From assembly GCF_963676685.1 (NCBI RefSeq), contig NC_092350.1:68388502-68452501 (forward strand): a stretch of DNA of 64,000 nucleotides, given 5' to 3'. The position numbers were made by a program, and so were the translations under genes. This stretch comes from Mytilus edulis (Eukaryota; Mollusca; Bivalvia; Mytilida; Mytilidae). The notes beneath the pieces were generated by a model, which ran no database searches, was not told the origin of the DNA, and worked only from the letters and a program-made list of their open reading frames with translations. Below are positions 1-9,834 of the stretch, in pieces; positions within the stretch are counted from its first letter, which is position 1; each line of letters begins with the position of its first letter.

Positions 1-160
1 TCAAGGTGTTGTTAACTGTTATTTGAGATTAAATTTTACTGTTAACTGTTTTCAACCCACTGTCTATTACCTGTTTTGTTACAATTTGTTGTTAACTGTT
101 ATTTTGAAAATAGGATCCCTGTTATCTGTTACTTAACACTAAAAAGTGTTCCCTGTTTTT
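1..160. repeat. Degenerate GTTAACTGTT-rich repeat, left block
   Basis: The decamer GTTAACTGTT and close variants recur several times in this block and again at about 1,910-2,000. The two blocks bracket about 1.75 kb that contains a small inverted-repeat element and a SINE, so they may be two parts of one dispersed repeat split by insertions. The function is unknown, and no coding potential is seen. Confidence 0.4.
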
Positions 161-219
161 GACCTAATTTGTCTCTGTGAACTGATCTTAACTGTCATTT
201 GCCAGAATTTTCAAAATTA

Positions 220-360
220 AAAGAAACAACAACCCAAAGAGTAGAAAAACAGCTAATTGCAAAATAAAATGAGTCCCCAACACAGCGAGAAATCCTGCAC
301 CAGGAGACGGGTGAAGCTGACTCCAAAGTGACCAATTTCAATGGTCTTTTCTGAACAAAA
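220..360 (-). repeat. Divergent copy of Penelope-like element 3' terminal region
   Basis: The stretch holds an ACAACAACCC motif, then a 'gcgagaaat-cctgcacc-ggag-cg' series and an ACTAGTTC motif, in the same order as the terminal region of the Penelope-like element at 3,467-3,640. The match is clearly diverged and was aligned only by eye. It is probably an old truncated copy. Confidence 0.45.
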
Positions 361-412
361 AAGTGTACTAGTTCCTATATAAAATGAACGTTAAATTAAA
401 CTCCGAAACATA

Positions 413-646
413 AGGGATGACATCAAAAAATCAATGAAGGATAAAAAAAACTTAATTCAATTAGTTTGGGGGTAAAGGGGGGGGGGGTCAAATTGCTGCA
501 AGTTTTGTATAAATTGACATCGATTTTACATATATCCTCATTGGTCAATCAATTTTTCTCAAATTAAGTTAATAGGGGGTGGGGTCAGTGAAAAAACTAT
601 ATGAACTTAGTTTTTTATCCTTCATTGAACTTTTGATGTCGTCCCT
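413..646. mobile_element. Small inverted-repeat DNA element (MITE), Harbinger-like ends
   Basis: Terminal inverted repeats of about 42 bp: the left end begins AGGGATGACATCAAAAAATC and the right end, reverse complemented, begins AGGGACGACATCAAAAGTTC; both continue with AATGAAGGAT. The ends start with GGG next to TAA on both sides, which resembles PIF/Harbinger insertions with a 3-bp target duplication. The 234-bp element has no ORF, so it is non-autonomous. Its centre holds a G-rich run of at least nine G. Confidence 0.7.
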
Positions 647-1227
647 AAAATGAACCAAAATTATCATAAAAAAAGTATACAAGACTATATATGACAGAAG
701 TTCAATTATGTCTCCTATTAATAATTAATCCCCACGTTAATAGGAATGGTCACTTCTGACCAAGCTAAAATCCTGGTCAGTCCAAAAATAAAAACAATTA
801 AGATGATATAGAATGTTTGAGAAATTACATTGACCACTGAGGAGAACCTGAATAGAAGTTTCAAAAACTGAATGAAGTTGTGAAAAATAAAGTATCGTTT
901 CAATTTTCAATTTCAAAAATAATTGAACAGTATGGTCTGGTAGAAGAGGCTGAAAAATGAGGTTTTGATACTCAAATTTATGCCACATTTGCTAGTCTAA
1001 GACATCTCAAGTGTAAGTATTGGCCAAAGGGTTTTTCTATATCAGCTCAGAGTTCTTGGGACTTGGAGATGGAAGAGGCGATTGATACATTGGTTTTTTA
1101 ATGATTTGCAATTTTTCTATTCCTTTTCATAAAAGCATGTAGGCTTTGAGTCGTTTGATTACACCGAGATGCAACCATTTATTATTAGGACCCCCGCCAT
1201 GAAAGATAATGGTCGCGGTCTATAGTT
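647..1227. other. Non-coding stretch, no gene recognised
   Basis: This stretch has only short ORFs without recognisable domains. The first 60 bases may be remnant Penelope-like sequence, since a 'tacaagact' motif like that at 3,690 is present. Nothing else could be assigned. Confidence 0.4.
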
Positions 1228-1571
1228 AGTTTAAACATATTTATTTATAATTGATTGGGAAACAAGTTTTGCAACTTATATAAATTTCTTTCCACTTTGC
1301 TGAGTGCTGCCATGTAGCGGCATTAGTCTGCTCTTTTTCGAAATCTACAAGGGTATCTTTAACGTGCAAGAGATATGTCTCTCTCTTAACACGATTCAGC
1401 CATTTATCGTCCCCTTCTAACAGATTTTATCATCGTTTCCTCAAGACCATGCTCGCAAATGGTGTCAAGGGAGAGCCGAAAATGCAGTCCCTAAAATTTT
1501 CATCATGAAATGGAAATCAAACCAGGAACCCTGCTGTTAGTAGTCCGATGTACTAACCACTACACCATGTA
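1228..1571 (-). mobile_element. tRNA-derived SINE, near full length (family 1)
   Basis: Read on the minus strand, the head carries GGTGTAGTGGTTAG, a pol III box A-like element in a tRNA-like context, followed by a box B-like GGTTTGATTTC. The body then runs to an A/T-rich tail ending near ATATGTTTAAAC. A second copy lies at 15,246-15,564 and a tail-only copy at 56,253-56,393. Truncation from the tRNA-head side in the third copy is what LINE-driven copying would produce. Confidence 0.75.
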
Positions 1572-1904
1572 ACCGATCGATGGACATGGACCTCATTTTC
1601 GAAATTCTAAAGATGGCTTTATACATGTTAAGTCACCAACTTCTGTCAAAAGCTCAGATTCATGATTTAAAAGATGTTCAAGCTTTAAAATTGGTTGTAA
1701 TCACTATGTCCATCTGTCTGTCACACTTTCCTACAGTGCACGATTACCCAAGTTTGCTGTAATCTGAAACTTGATAAGCTTTATCAAAGAATCCTTAGAG
1801 CCTGGCATTTCTGCGACTTTCTACAGTGGTTCTGAACACATTGAATGTATGCATTTCCCCCTTTTCATAGCTTTTAGTTCAATTTTGGAAAAAAGAATAG
1901 ATTA

Positions 1905-2022
1905 AAGTTGGTGTTAACTGTTATCAGCATTTAAAATTTGTTGTTAACTGTTTTTTGCCAAAATGGAGGTGTTGTTAACATGTTAACTGACCCCCTATTG
2001 CTGCCCCCCCCCCCCCTTAATT
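1905..2022. repeat. Degenerate GTTAACTGTT-rich repeat, right block, with poly-C tract
   Basis: The same GTTAACTGTT motif as in the first 160 bases recurs here at least three times, followed by a run of more than ten C near 2,004-2,018. It is probably the other end of the same dispersed repeat. Confidence 0.4.
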
Positions 2023-2174
2023 ATTGTATTTGTAAAAAATGAGGCTAATGGTTTTCTCGATTGAAAATATTTATTATTTTTTTCTTTTCAGTATTATGGA
2101 TACTGGTGGATAGTTGTTCCATAATACCAAATCTCCTTATTTATTTAAAGGATATAAAACACTATATGCATATA

Positions 2175-2352
2175 AATTCGCCGTTTCAGAATCTAATGCA
2201 TTCTGGGTAATATTTTCAAAAATGTACACCGAAACGTCGTGATTGGTTGAAAACGTCCAAAACAATGGAAATTCAACCAATGTAGTGACGTTATTTTCAT
2301 TTGCGGTACGAACAATGAAATTACCCATACTTAGATTCTGAAACGGCCAATT
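2175..2352. mobile_element. 178-bp MITE with ~20-bp terminal inverted repeats (copy 1)
   Basis: The left end is AATTCGCCGTTTCAGAATCT and the reverse-complemented right end is AATTGGCCGTTTCAGAATCT. A second copy at 43,254-43,436 is similar over its whole length, so this is a genuine mobile family. It has no ORF and is presumably mobilised in trans. The target duplication was not resolved. Confidence 0.75.
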
Positions 2353-3466
2353 GGAAAGCAGGCTCAAAATATGTTTGAAAGAAAAATACACCAAGCTAAA
2401 GTGTTGTTTGCTCAACGTCCAGTGGCAAATATTTCATCATGTTAAATCAACGCAAATATGAAAAAGTCCTTCAAATCAAAGATACTGCAAAACTTTTCAA
2501 TCAAGATATAGGGTGAGAAATGGACTAATAATGCATTGAAATGGAAATAATTGGATATGGACAGAAGTTCGTAGACCGGTAATACTGATTATTTATCACA
2601 ATTTCCATATATATTCTGTAGGTAAAATAAAACAGTCTGGCTAGGTACAAACACAAGTGGATAGTGGGGTTGTTGTAATCTAGGTTGGTCCCCTCCGTAA
2701 AACATTCAGTACGCCTTCGGAATATACAAATATTAAGATATTGTCAAGAATTTCAATAACGGCCGGGAAACAGACTAGATGTAATCAGACTGAAAAAAAA
2801 TATTTTTTCATAGTTACTAAAAATATTCTGATAGAATACAGATTGTATGTCACTTGTATTCACATCGTCTAAAACGTAGGTTACTTTCTCTTTGAAGAAT
2901 ACATCATACTTCTTTACGAAAGATACATTCTTGATGACAATCAGTCATTCTCAAATTTCAACTTACTACGTACTCCAGCACATATATTTTTATCCTGCAA
3001 TCGACCTTCCTACTACTTATACAGGTGTACAGAATGCGATTACACGAAGTGAAAAACGTATTCTATAAGTTAATAGTCTCTTAGTATCCCGCTTCTGTTG
3101 CGAGCGATTGGTTATGTCCAAGTGGGGTCCTCTTTGCGGTCCGCGTTTACGTAATGTCGATTTAAATTTATATTTATTTTTGAGGATTGGGATGGAAAAA
3201 AAATTACAAAATGATCAATTGCAGGAGAAAGACAACAACTGTTTAGTGTTTTTGAATATCAGCTGTATTTGTCCTCGGCTAAAAACAAGAGTCCAGTCAA
3301 AGTGAACTAAATGCAACAGAAAATGCTTTTAATAGTTCTAATCTATGGCCAAGTATACACAGAAAAAGTCCCATAAAATCTGACTTGAGGAAAACTCAAA
3401 ATCAGCATTTTTAATTTCTTATGGAGAAAACTCCGCAAAAATGAGTCTTTTTTTTTTTGTCAGTTT
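2353..3466. other. Non-coding stretch, no gene recognised
   Basis: About 1.1 kb with only short ORFs, the longest being 65 codons with no recognisable domain. It ends in a poly-T tract at 3,449-3,458, just outside the Penelope-like element terminus. Confidence 0.4.
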
Positions 3467-4103
3467 TTAAATTGAGAATGGAAATGGGGAATGTGCCAAA
3501 GAGACAACAACCCGACCATAGAAAAAACAACAGCAGAAGGTCACCAACAGGTCTTCAATGTAGCGAGAAATTCCCGCACCCGGAGGCGTCCTTCAGCTGG
3601 CCCCTAAACAAATATATACTAGTTCAGTGATAATGAACGCCATACTAATTTCCAAATTGTACACAAAAAACTAAAATTAAAATAATACAAGACTAACAAA
3701 GGCCAGAGGCTCCTGACTTGGGACAGGCGCAAAAATGCGGCGGGTTTAAACATGTTTGTGAGATCTCAACCCTCCCCCTATACCTCTAGCCAATGTAGAA
3801 AAGTAAACGCATAACAATACGCACATTAAAATTCAGTTCAAGAGAAGTCCGAGTCTGATGTCAGAAGATGTAACCAAAGAAAATAAACAAAATGACAATA
3901 ATACATAAATAACAACAGACTACTAGCAGTTAACTGACATGCCAGCTCCAGACTTCAATTAAACTGACTGAAAGATTATGATTTCATCATATGAACATCA
4001 GGCACAATCCTTCCCGTTAGGGGTTTAGTATCATACCATCATAACATATATGAGAAGAACATAACCCGTGTCATGCCAAAAACTGGTTTTTGAATAAATG
4101 TGT
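3467..4103 (-). mobile_element. 3' untranslated/terminal region of the Penelope-like element
   Basis: This non-coding block follows the stop codon of the minus-strand RT region. Its outer end (AAATTGAGAATGGAAATGGG on the plus strand) is shared exactly or nearly so by isolated fragments at 27,331 and 42,153, so it marks the true element terminus. Around 3,708-3,757 it shares a core (CTGACTTGGGACAGG, then GCGGCGGGTTTAAAC) with the second dispersed repeat family seen at 11.8, 12.6 and 13.9 kb. The two families therefore look related at this end. Confidence 0.7.
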
Positions 4104-5542
4104 TTAGTTCCGATGCAAAGACCCTATAAGTGAATCAATATTAACGCCAAAATATCCAATCTTTAATGACCTGACAACAGTATCGTAACTATATCCCTTC
4201 TTAATAAGTCTATTCAAAGGTTTTGTTAGTTTTTGAGGTGAAAACTGACACCTTTGTGCTTTATAAAGAATATTTCCATAAAAAATTGGATGTGAAATAC
4301 CTGAACGTATAAGAAGTCTGCATGTTGAGCTATATTTACGAATTATGTCCTTATACCGATGATAAAATTTAGTAAATGTTTTGACTAGTTTGTGATATCG
4401 AAAACCCTGGTGTAATAATTTTTCAGTAATACATAAATTTCTCTCGTTAAAATCTAAAACATTGTTACATACACGAGCGAATCGTACAAGTTGAGATATA
4501 TAAACACCGTAAGATGGTGACAAGGGAACGTCACCATCTAAAAATGGATAATTAACGATAGGAAATGAAAAATCATCTCTTTTATCATAAATTTTAGTAT
4601 TCAGCTTTCCGTTAGTGATATAGATATCAAGATTGAGAAAGGGCAGTGGTCATTGTTAGTATTAGCTTTATTTAAAGTAAGTTCAACAGGATAAATTTCT
4701 TTAATATACATACTGAAGTCGTCATTATTGAGAGCCAAAATATCATCCAAATATCTAAAAGTATTATTAAATTTGTTTATCAGATGTTGTTTCGATGGGT
4801 CTTTGCTTATTTTTGTCATAAATTGTAACTCATAGCAATACAAAAACAGGTCCGCAATAAGTGGTGCACAGTTAGTCCCCATTGGAATTCCGATAATCTG
4901 ACGATATACGGAATCCCCAAAGCGAACAAAAATGTTATCTAGTAAAAATTCAAGGGCATATATAGTATCAAAGCATGTCCAAATGACATAGTTTTTTTGT
5001 TTATTTCTACTAAAAAATGACCTAAAAGAGTTTGAACATATATATTCACATTCTGACTTTTTAAATGCCCTTTTAATTAGGTGTGTGATTTTTTTCTTAA
5101 TGAGAATGTGAGGCAATGTGGTATACAGGGAAGAAAAATCAAAACTTTGAACAGATTCAAAATCACCAATATAAGCATGCAATTTATCAAGTACTTCCAA
5201 CGAGTTCTTGACACTCCAAAAGTAATTAATTCCACTATTTTCGAAGGCTTTATTTGAACAATTTATTATCAGGTTTTTAATTGTACCAAGTGTGCTGATA
5301 AGAAGAATAGACAATTTAGTAGTGGAACAATGGCTTGAAGACGAAATAAATCTATATTTGTAAGGTGTTTTGTGTAGCTTCGGAAGCCAGTACATAGTTG
5401 GGACTTTCATTGTATTTGGCTCTGCTTGTAAAGCGGTAGCTAAAAGTTTATGTTTGTTACAGATGTCGTTTTCTGAAAATGGAGTCAGTTGAAATGTTGG
5501 TGAATTGGTGATTTTTGCATGGTTGATTTTCTTAAAATTCAT
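4104..5542 (-). pseudogene. Penelope-like reverse transcriptase, one frameshift
   Basis: This reads as a reverse transcriptase of the Penelope-like class. The 313-codon upstream part (5,542-4,601) has YWLPKLHK at residues 51-58, the FDFSSLYTTLPH block at 134-145, GIPMGTNCAP at 218-227 and the catalytic FRYLDD at 262-267. The frame then breaks: the downstream part, open to 4,104, continues the same protein in another frame with SPSYGVYISQLVRFAR, typical of the RT C-terminal (thumb) region. The break lies in a short homopolymer near 4,638-4,640 and looks like a one-base loss. No GIY-YIG endonuclease is visible after the RT. A stop precedes the first Met, so the N-terminus is probably missing. 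This copy is not expected to make a full protein. Confidence 0.85.
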
Positions 5543-5862
5543 GTGACGTATGATACTTTGATGGGGTTATAAGTTCGTCAGCATTTGACTATACTATATA
5601 ATCTGCTCGTGAAATGTACAAAACCGAGGTGTTTTAGGTATTTTTATCAGCTTTTGGACCTTTTTCATTAAAGAAATTGCAAATTTATGGCTTTGTGACA
5701 TTTTGAAAACATACTGTAAATATTTGGTAAAGTTTTTATCTGTAAATTATATTTGTTCAGCATCTACCTTGTTTAAAGCAACTTCAAACCACAAAAAGAA
5801 GAATATATGCTTAATAAGCTTTATTAAATCAGTAATAAAATTCCTAGGACTTTTATACTATT
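5543..5862. other. Spacer between two retroelements
   Basis: About 320 bp between the 5' side of the Penelope-like element and the 3' tail of the LINE. It holds in-frame stops immediately upstream of the RT start and no recognisable domain. It may be the 5' remnant of the Penelope-like element or host DNA. Confidence 0.35.
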
Positions 5863-6079
5863 GAATGAATGAATGAATAAATAATTTATTAAAGTGCAAC
5901 CTGAATTGCCATTATATAATACATATGATATGAACATTGTTATTTTCAGCCAGCCTTATAGGCTTATGAAGCACTGTCATTTTAAAACATTATTATACAT
6001 GTATAGCTACATTTGAATTGATATACAATATTAAGTTTTACAGTTTTTACGTCGTGTAGTTTTGTTAAAGTAAAAATGT

Positions 6080-8692
6080 TTATATAACATCTTGTCTTAT
6101 CCTTAAACAGTCTATGATAAAGTTTGCCAACGTTTTCGGGTTGCTGATTAACAGTTCTTTTAGTGTTTCTTCTGGGGAGTCAAAGTCAACTGAGATGAGT
6201 TCTCGTCTGAGTTCGTTCCTTCTAACAGAGTAACGGTTACACAAAAACAAAAAGTGGATTTCATCTTCAGTCACATTGGAGTTGCACACTTTACAGATTC
6301 TCCGGTCGGCTGGAATATTTCGATATCGACCACGTTCGACTTCTAAAGGTAGTGTACCGCATCGAATTCTAGCTATACTCGATCGCTGTTTTCTGGACAA
6401 GAACTTTTTAACATACGGTTCAGTACAAAATTCGGTCTTAAGTAACTTGTATGTTCTTAGTTTTGGCATGTTCTGAACATTAATAATCCATTCACTTTTA
6501 AAAGTATCTACCAGTTTAGTTTTAACGGATTCAATTACGTATTTTGTTGAGATCGTATCGTGGTTGTTTGTACAGTTAATTAAGGCTGATAGACCACTAT
6601 TGTTCAATATTGTTTTAACACTGTTGAACCAGGTGTTCTTGTAGCGTGTGGAAAGGTCGATATCCCAAAGGAATACTTTACGACTGATCCTGAAATCAGA
6701 CAATTTCATAAGTCTACACCATAAACGAACTATATTACATTGATTGTTTACAAATATAGAAGTCCATCCCATATCACCTGTTATTGCTGGAATCGGCGAG
6801 GTTTTTCCAACACCCAAGAAAGTTCGGATTGCTCTATACTGGAGTCTTTCAAGTACATCAAAACGCTTTGATCCCCACACCCCTGACGCATAGTCCATTA
6901 CCGGGATAACCGTATTTTCGAATATCTTTGTATATGTAGCAAAGTCCATATTACCCATATGAATGTATTTTGAGGTAAGTGATCCAAGCGCTCTACTAGC
7001 TGCTGTTGAGAGCTCTTTCACAGAAACAGCGTAGTCCATATCTTCGGATATCATTAAGCCTAGATAGCGGTATTTATTTGCAAAATCAATCCGGGTATTT
7101 CCAAGCATAAATTCTGAATCACATCTAGTGGCGGAAGCTTTCCGAATATGCATGATCTTCGTTTTATCAATATTGACATGTAAACAATTTAACTTTGTCC
7201 ATTTATGTACAGTTTCCAGCTGAGTTTGTAAACCATGAACACTTTCAGATATAAACACAATATCATCTGCATACAGTAAGCAACTGACCATATCATTTCC
7301 AATTGGAACTCCATAAGATAGACTGTTAATCTCTGGCACTAAGCTGTCTATGAATAAAGCGAAAAGTGTCGGAGCGAGGTTGTCACCTTGACGAACACCA
7401 GAATCTATTGAGAACCATTCCGTGAGTATACCAGGCGATAATCGGACAGCAACTTTTAGTTTTGAATAAAGACATCTGATCATTTTGAACATATTCCCAG
7501 ATATTCCTGAACTTAAAAGTTTATTCCACAAGATAGTGTGGTTGACCGAGTCAAACGCTTTCCTAAAGTCGACAAAACATAAGAATGTATCCAAATTCAT
7601 CAGTTTTCTATTTCGCAGAATTGTGCACAAAGAATAAATATGATCAAGACATGACCTTAGACGCCTAAATCCATTTTGTTCTTCGCTCAGTAAATTGTTG
7701 TTCTCGAGATATCTTACAAGTCTTTCGTTCATTATTTGACTAAAAACTTTAGCCACAGTTGACATTAGACTTATGCCTCTATATCCCAACGGGTCACGAT
7801 AATCCTTTCCGTTCTTTAATATCGGACAAATAATGCTTTGACACCACACATCAGGTACTACACCATGTAAGAAGCAAACGTTATATAACTCATGAAGAAT
7901 GGAAGTCAAATTGTTACTTTTTAAAATTTCATTGGGGATGTTGTCGATTCCAACTGCTTTGCCATTCTTTAAACTTTGCAATGCACGTTTTGTTTCTTCC
8001 AGTGAGATCGGATCGTTCATGAGTTGTAAATCCGTATCAATTGTTTCGGTAGAAGGATTGAGAGCTTCATATTCATGTTCTAACTGTTCGTTTAGTTGCT
8101 GTATTTGCTCAATAAATCCAGAGTCGGCTTGCTGGATCTCGCTGGAAAAGAGTTTTGAATATTCCGACTTCCATCTAGACAAAATATCATTTGGGTTACT
8201 AGAGACACTTCCATCATCCATTATCACGCTATCGATATTTGTATTAGCTTTTCCCGGACCAAGTTTATTTACTTCCCGCCAGAACTGTTTTGGATTAGTA
8301 CGGTTAAGTGTTTTAATATTATTAAGTCTCTGAGCTTTATATTTCCGTTCTTCCTGGCGTAAACGTTTGTCAAATTGTCGCCTTTTTTCTTTAAATGTGT
8401 TTTTCAAATGGTTTTTCAGTCGCCTGTCTCCTTTAAAATGTAAATAGTTTTTCTCTGCTTTGTTCGTAATTATTAATAAGTCTCGTAATTCGTTGTTCCA
8501 GTATGGCTTTGCGTTTCGTCGTTTGCGTTTGTTAGAGCTTGGTGTGAAGTCTATGTAGTCCATGTTGTCGTCCATTTCATTGTGAAGAGCGTCAATGAGG
8601 GTTTCATAAATAGTGTTTATTCTTCCGCCGATGTTACGAACATCAAGTATTGAGTCAACCACATGTTCAAGAAACCTTGCCACTAATGGCAT
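6080..8692 (-). CDS. LINE ORF2: reverse transcriptase and C-terminal domain
   Basis: An 870-codon open frame. Residues about 240-520 form the RT: GYRGISLMS at 303-311, FVDFRKAFD (palm motif A) at 373-381, GVRQGDNLAPTLF at 432-444 and the catalytic YADD at 474-477. The C-terminal part has IRCGTLPLEVERGRYR near 777-792 and a C800-x2-C803-x9-H813-x4-C818 motif, a probable zinc-binding knuckle. The frame has no internal stop, which suggests a fairly recent insertion. The 5' end overlaps the endonuclease frame by about 10 bases, so endonuclease and RT, normally one protein, are out of frame here. The exact non-LTR clade was not decided. Confidence 0.9.
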   Translation of the reverse strand: MPLVARFLEHVVDSILDVRNIGGRINTIYETLIDALHNEMDDNMDYIDFTPSSNKRKRRNAKPYWNNELRDLLIITNKAEKNYLHFKGDRRLKNHLKNTFKEKRRQFDKRLRQEERKYKAQRLNNIKTLNRTNPKQFWREVNKLGPGKANTNIDSVIMDDGSVSSNPNDILSRWKSEYSKLFSSEIQQADSGFIEQIQQLNEQLEHEYEALNPSTETIDTDLQLMNDPISLEETKRALQSLKNGKAVGIDNIPNEILKSNNLTSILHELYNVCFLHGVVPDVWCQSIICPILKNGKDYRDPLGYRGISLMSTVAKVFSQIMNERLVRYLENNNLLSEEQNGFRRLRSCLDHIYSLCTILRNRKLMNLDTFLCFVDFRKAFDSVNHTILWNKLLSSGISGNMFKMIRCLYSKLKVAVRLSPGILTEWFSIDSGVRQGDNLAPTLFALFIDSLVPEINSLSYGVPIGNDMVSCLLYADDIVFISESVHGLQTQLETVHKWTKLNCLHVNIDKTKIMHIRKASATRCDSEFMLGNTRIDFANKYRYLGLMISEDMDYAVSVKELSTAASRALGSLTSKYIHMGNMDFATYTKIFENTVIPVMDYASGVWGSKRFDVLERLQYRAIRTFLGVGKTSPIPAITGDMGWTSIFVNNQCNIVRLWCRLMKLSDFRISRKVFLWDIDLSTRYKNTWFNSVKTILNNSGLSALINCTNNHDTISTKYVIESVKTKLVDTFKSEWIINVQNMPKLRTYKLLKTEFCTEPYVKKFLSRKQRSSIARIRCGTLPLEVERGRYRNIPADRRICKVCNSNVTEDEIHFLFLCNRYSVRRNELRRELISVDFDSPEETLKELLISNPKTLANFIIDCLRIRQDVI

Positions 8693-9490
8693 CGCTCACT
8701 CGCGAATAAACCTTGTGGTATTGCGGAAACATTATATTTACGTGTAGATTGATATTTCATACCTTTAGAGCTAGTTTCACATCTATTAAGCCTTTCGTTG
8801 CGGATTCTTTCATATTCCGAGATATTTAGTGTACAAGTTAATATTGAGTGATCCGGTATTCGTGAGTTCGTTGCTAGTTGGATGTCATAATCAATTAACA
8901 AGGAAGAAATCAGTTTTACTTCAAAGTTACAAACATTCGGAAGTACTGTGTATGGAACAATCATATAGTCAACTACTGATTTCCCGATTGGTGAAACATA
9001 CGTAAAATCGTCCTTTGAGGGATCCCCACGTCCATTTAACATGCAACATTTTGAGTCCTTCAAAAAGTCTAATAAGAAATCACCAAATGCATTCCGTGTG
9101 TCGTCTATAGGTTGGCGTGAAGGTAGATGATCTAGGGAGTCATTAAAATCCTGAAGACCTCCAACTCGCCCATTAAAGTCACCGCATATAAAAATCGGAT
9201 TCTCAGAACTATACAGGTACATTTGAGAAAGAAGATAGTCATAAAACTCCTGTGCAATGTTACCTCTACATGATCGTTCGGGTTGTAAATAGCACACGCA
9301 TAAATATATACCTAGATCTGGGTCATGCTTCCCTTTTAAATAAATCCATAAGATGTCATCTCTACTATCATCTAGAATATCAACTTCAAAATTGTCATAA
9401 ACTGAGTTTTTTACTAAAAATCCGATTCCCCCACTTCCACGCCATGCCTTGTTTGAAATTAGTTTTCTATTATTTCCAATCCATTTAAAA
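8683..9490 (-). pseudogene. LINE endonuclease (APE-type), N-terminally incomplete
   Basis: An open frame with no plausible ATG at its 5' end runs from about 9,490 to the stop at 8,683. It encodes WRGSGGIGFLVKN, then ICGDFNGR (the conserved GDFN block), DFTYVSPIGKSVVDYMIVP and PDHSILTC, the order seen in exonuclease-endonuclease-phosphatase domains of LINEs. The first catalytic block (the glutamate-bearing N-terminal motif) is missing, so the domain is truncated. It ends in a frame different from the RT frame, with a short overlap; a one-base indel is the simplest explanation. Confidence 0.8.
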
Positions 9491-9589
9491 CCTTCTACTA
9501 TTAACGTTAGTATTAAAAAGTCCCAGAAAATGTTGAGAAAACTTCAACTTAAGGTCCAATATTGAAGAATACATGTTGAAAACGTTTAA

Positions 9590-9655
9590 AAAGGTGTCGA
9601 TTTGACCAGATTCTGATTTAAATAGGTGCCGATTTGACCAGGTGCCGATTTTTCT
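9590..9655. repeat. Short tandem motif in the TMEM30A-like upstream region
   Basis: GGTGTCGATTTGACCAG, GGTGCCGATTTGACCAG and GGTGCCGATTT occur in a row with short spacers, 115-180 bp upstream of the start codon of the next gene. It could be a small repeat or a set of regulatory boxes; nothing in the sequence decides this. Confidence 0.35.
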
Positions 9656-9770
9656 TGTACTCTGAGGTGTACCATGTACGGTGTTAAATACAGAATATAG
9701 TTTCGGCAAAGTTATCGTTCGTTGCTCAATAGATGTCGTTGTCGTTGTTATTTACATTTTACAACAAAAT

Positions 9771-9834
9771 ATGGCTACGACAACACCAGGAACACCTGAC
9801 AATGAGGAAAAAGATAAAAGCAGAAAACCTAAGG
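9771..9834 (+). CDS. TMEM30A: TMEM30A-like exon 1
   Basis: It encodes the cytoplasmic N-terminus, [20 protein letters not shown] and on to the first base of an Asp codon. The donor is GTATTA at 9,835 and the exon ends in phase 1. This ATG was chosen because the short charged N-terminus then joins in frame to exon 2 (K-D-T-K-F-K-Q-Q), matching the family. The open frame continues upstream of the ATG but has no family similarity. Confidence 0.85.

Larger units (their letters stand above)
5863..9500 (-). mobile_element. Non-LTR retrotransposon (LINE), 5'-truncated, with tetranucleotide tail
   Basis: Read on the minus strand the element runs from a partial APE-type endonuclease through a full RT and a C-terminal cysteine/histidine motif to a 3' tail of repeated ATTC units at 5,863-5,878. 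A short tandem-repeat tail instead of poly-A is typical of several non-LTR clades. The 5' boundary is placed near 9,500, where similarity to the endonuclease fades; the start of the endonuclease and any ORF1 are absent. The truncated end lies about 270 bp upstream of the TMEM30A-like start codon, in the opposite orientation. Confidence 0.85.

Noticed and set aside
1580-1762. A 60-codon plus-strand ORF next to the first SINE
   Set aside because: Short, no domain, no splice context; chance ORF.
5560-5600. A hammerhead in the 5' part of the Penelope-like element (CTGACGA on the minus strand at about 5,577)
   Set aside because: The CUGANGA box is present, but no GAAA box with a closing stem II follows within range.
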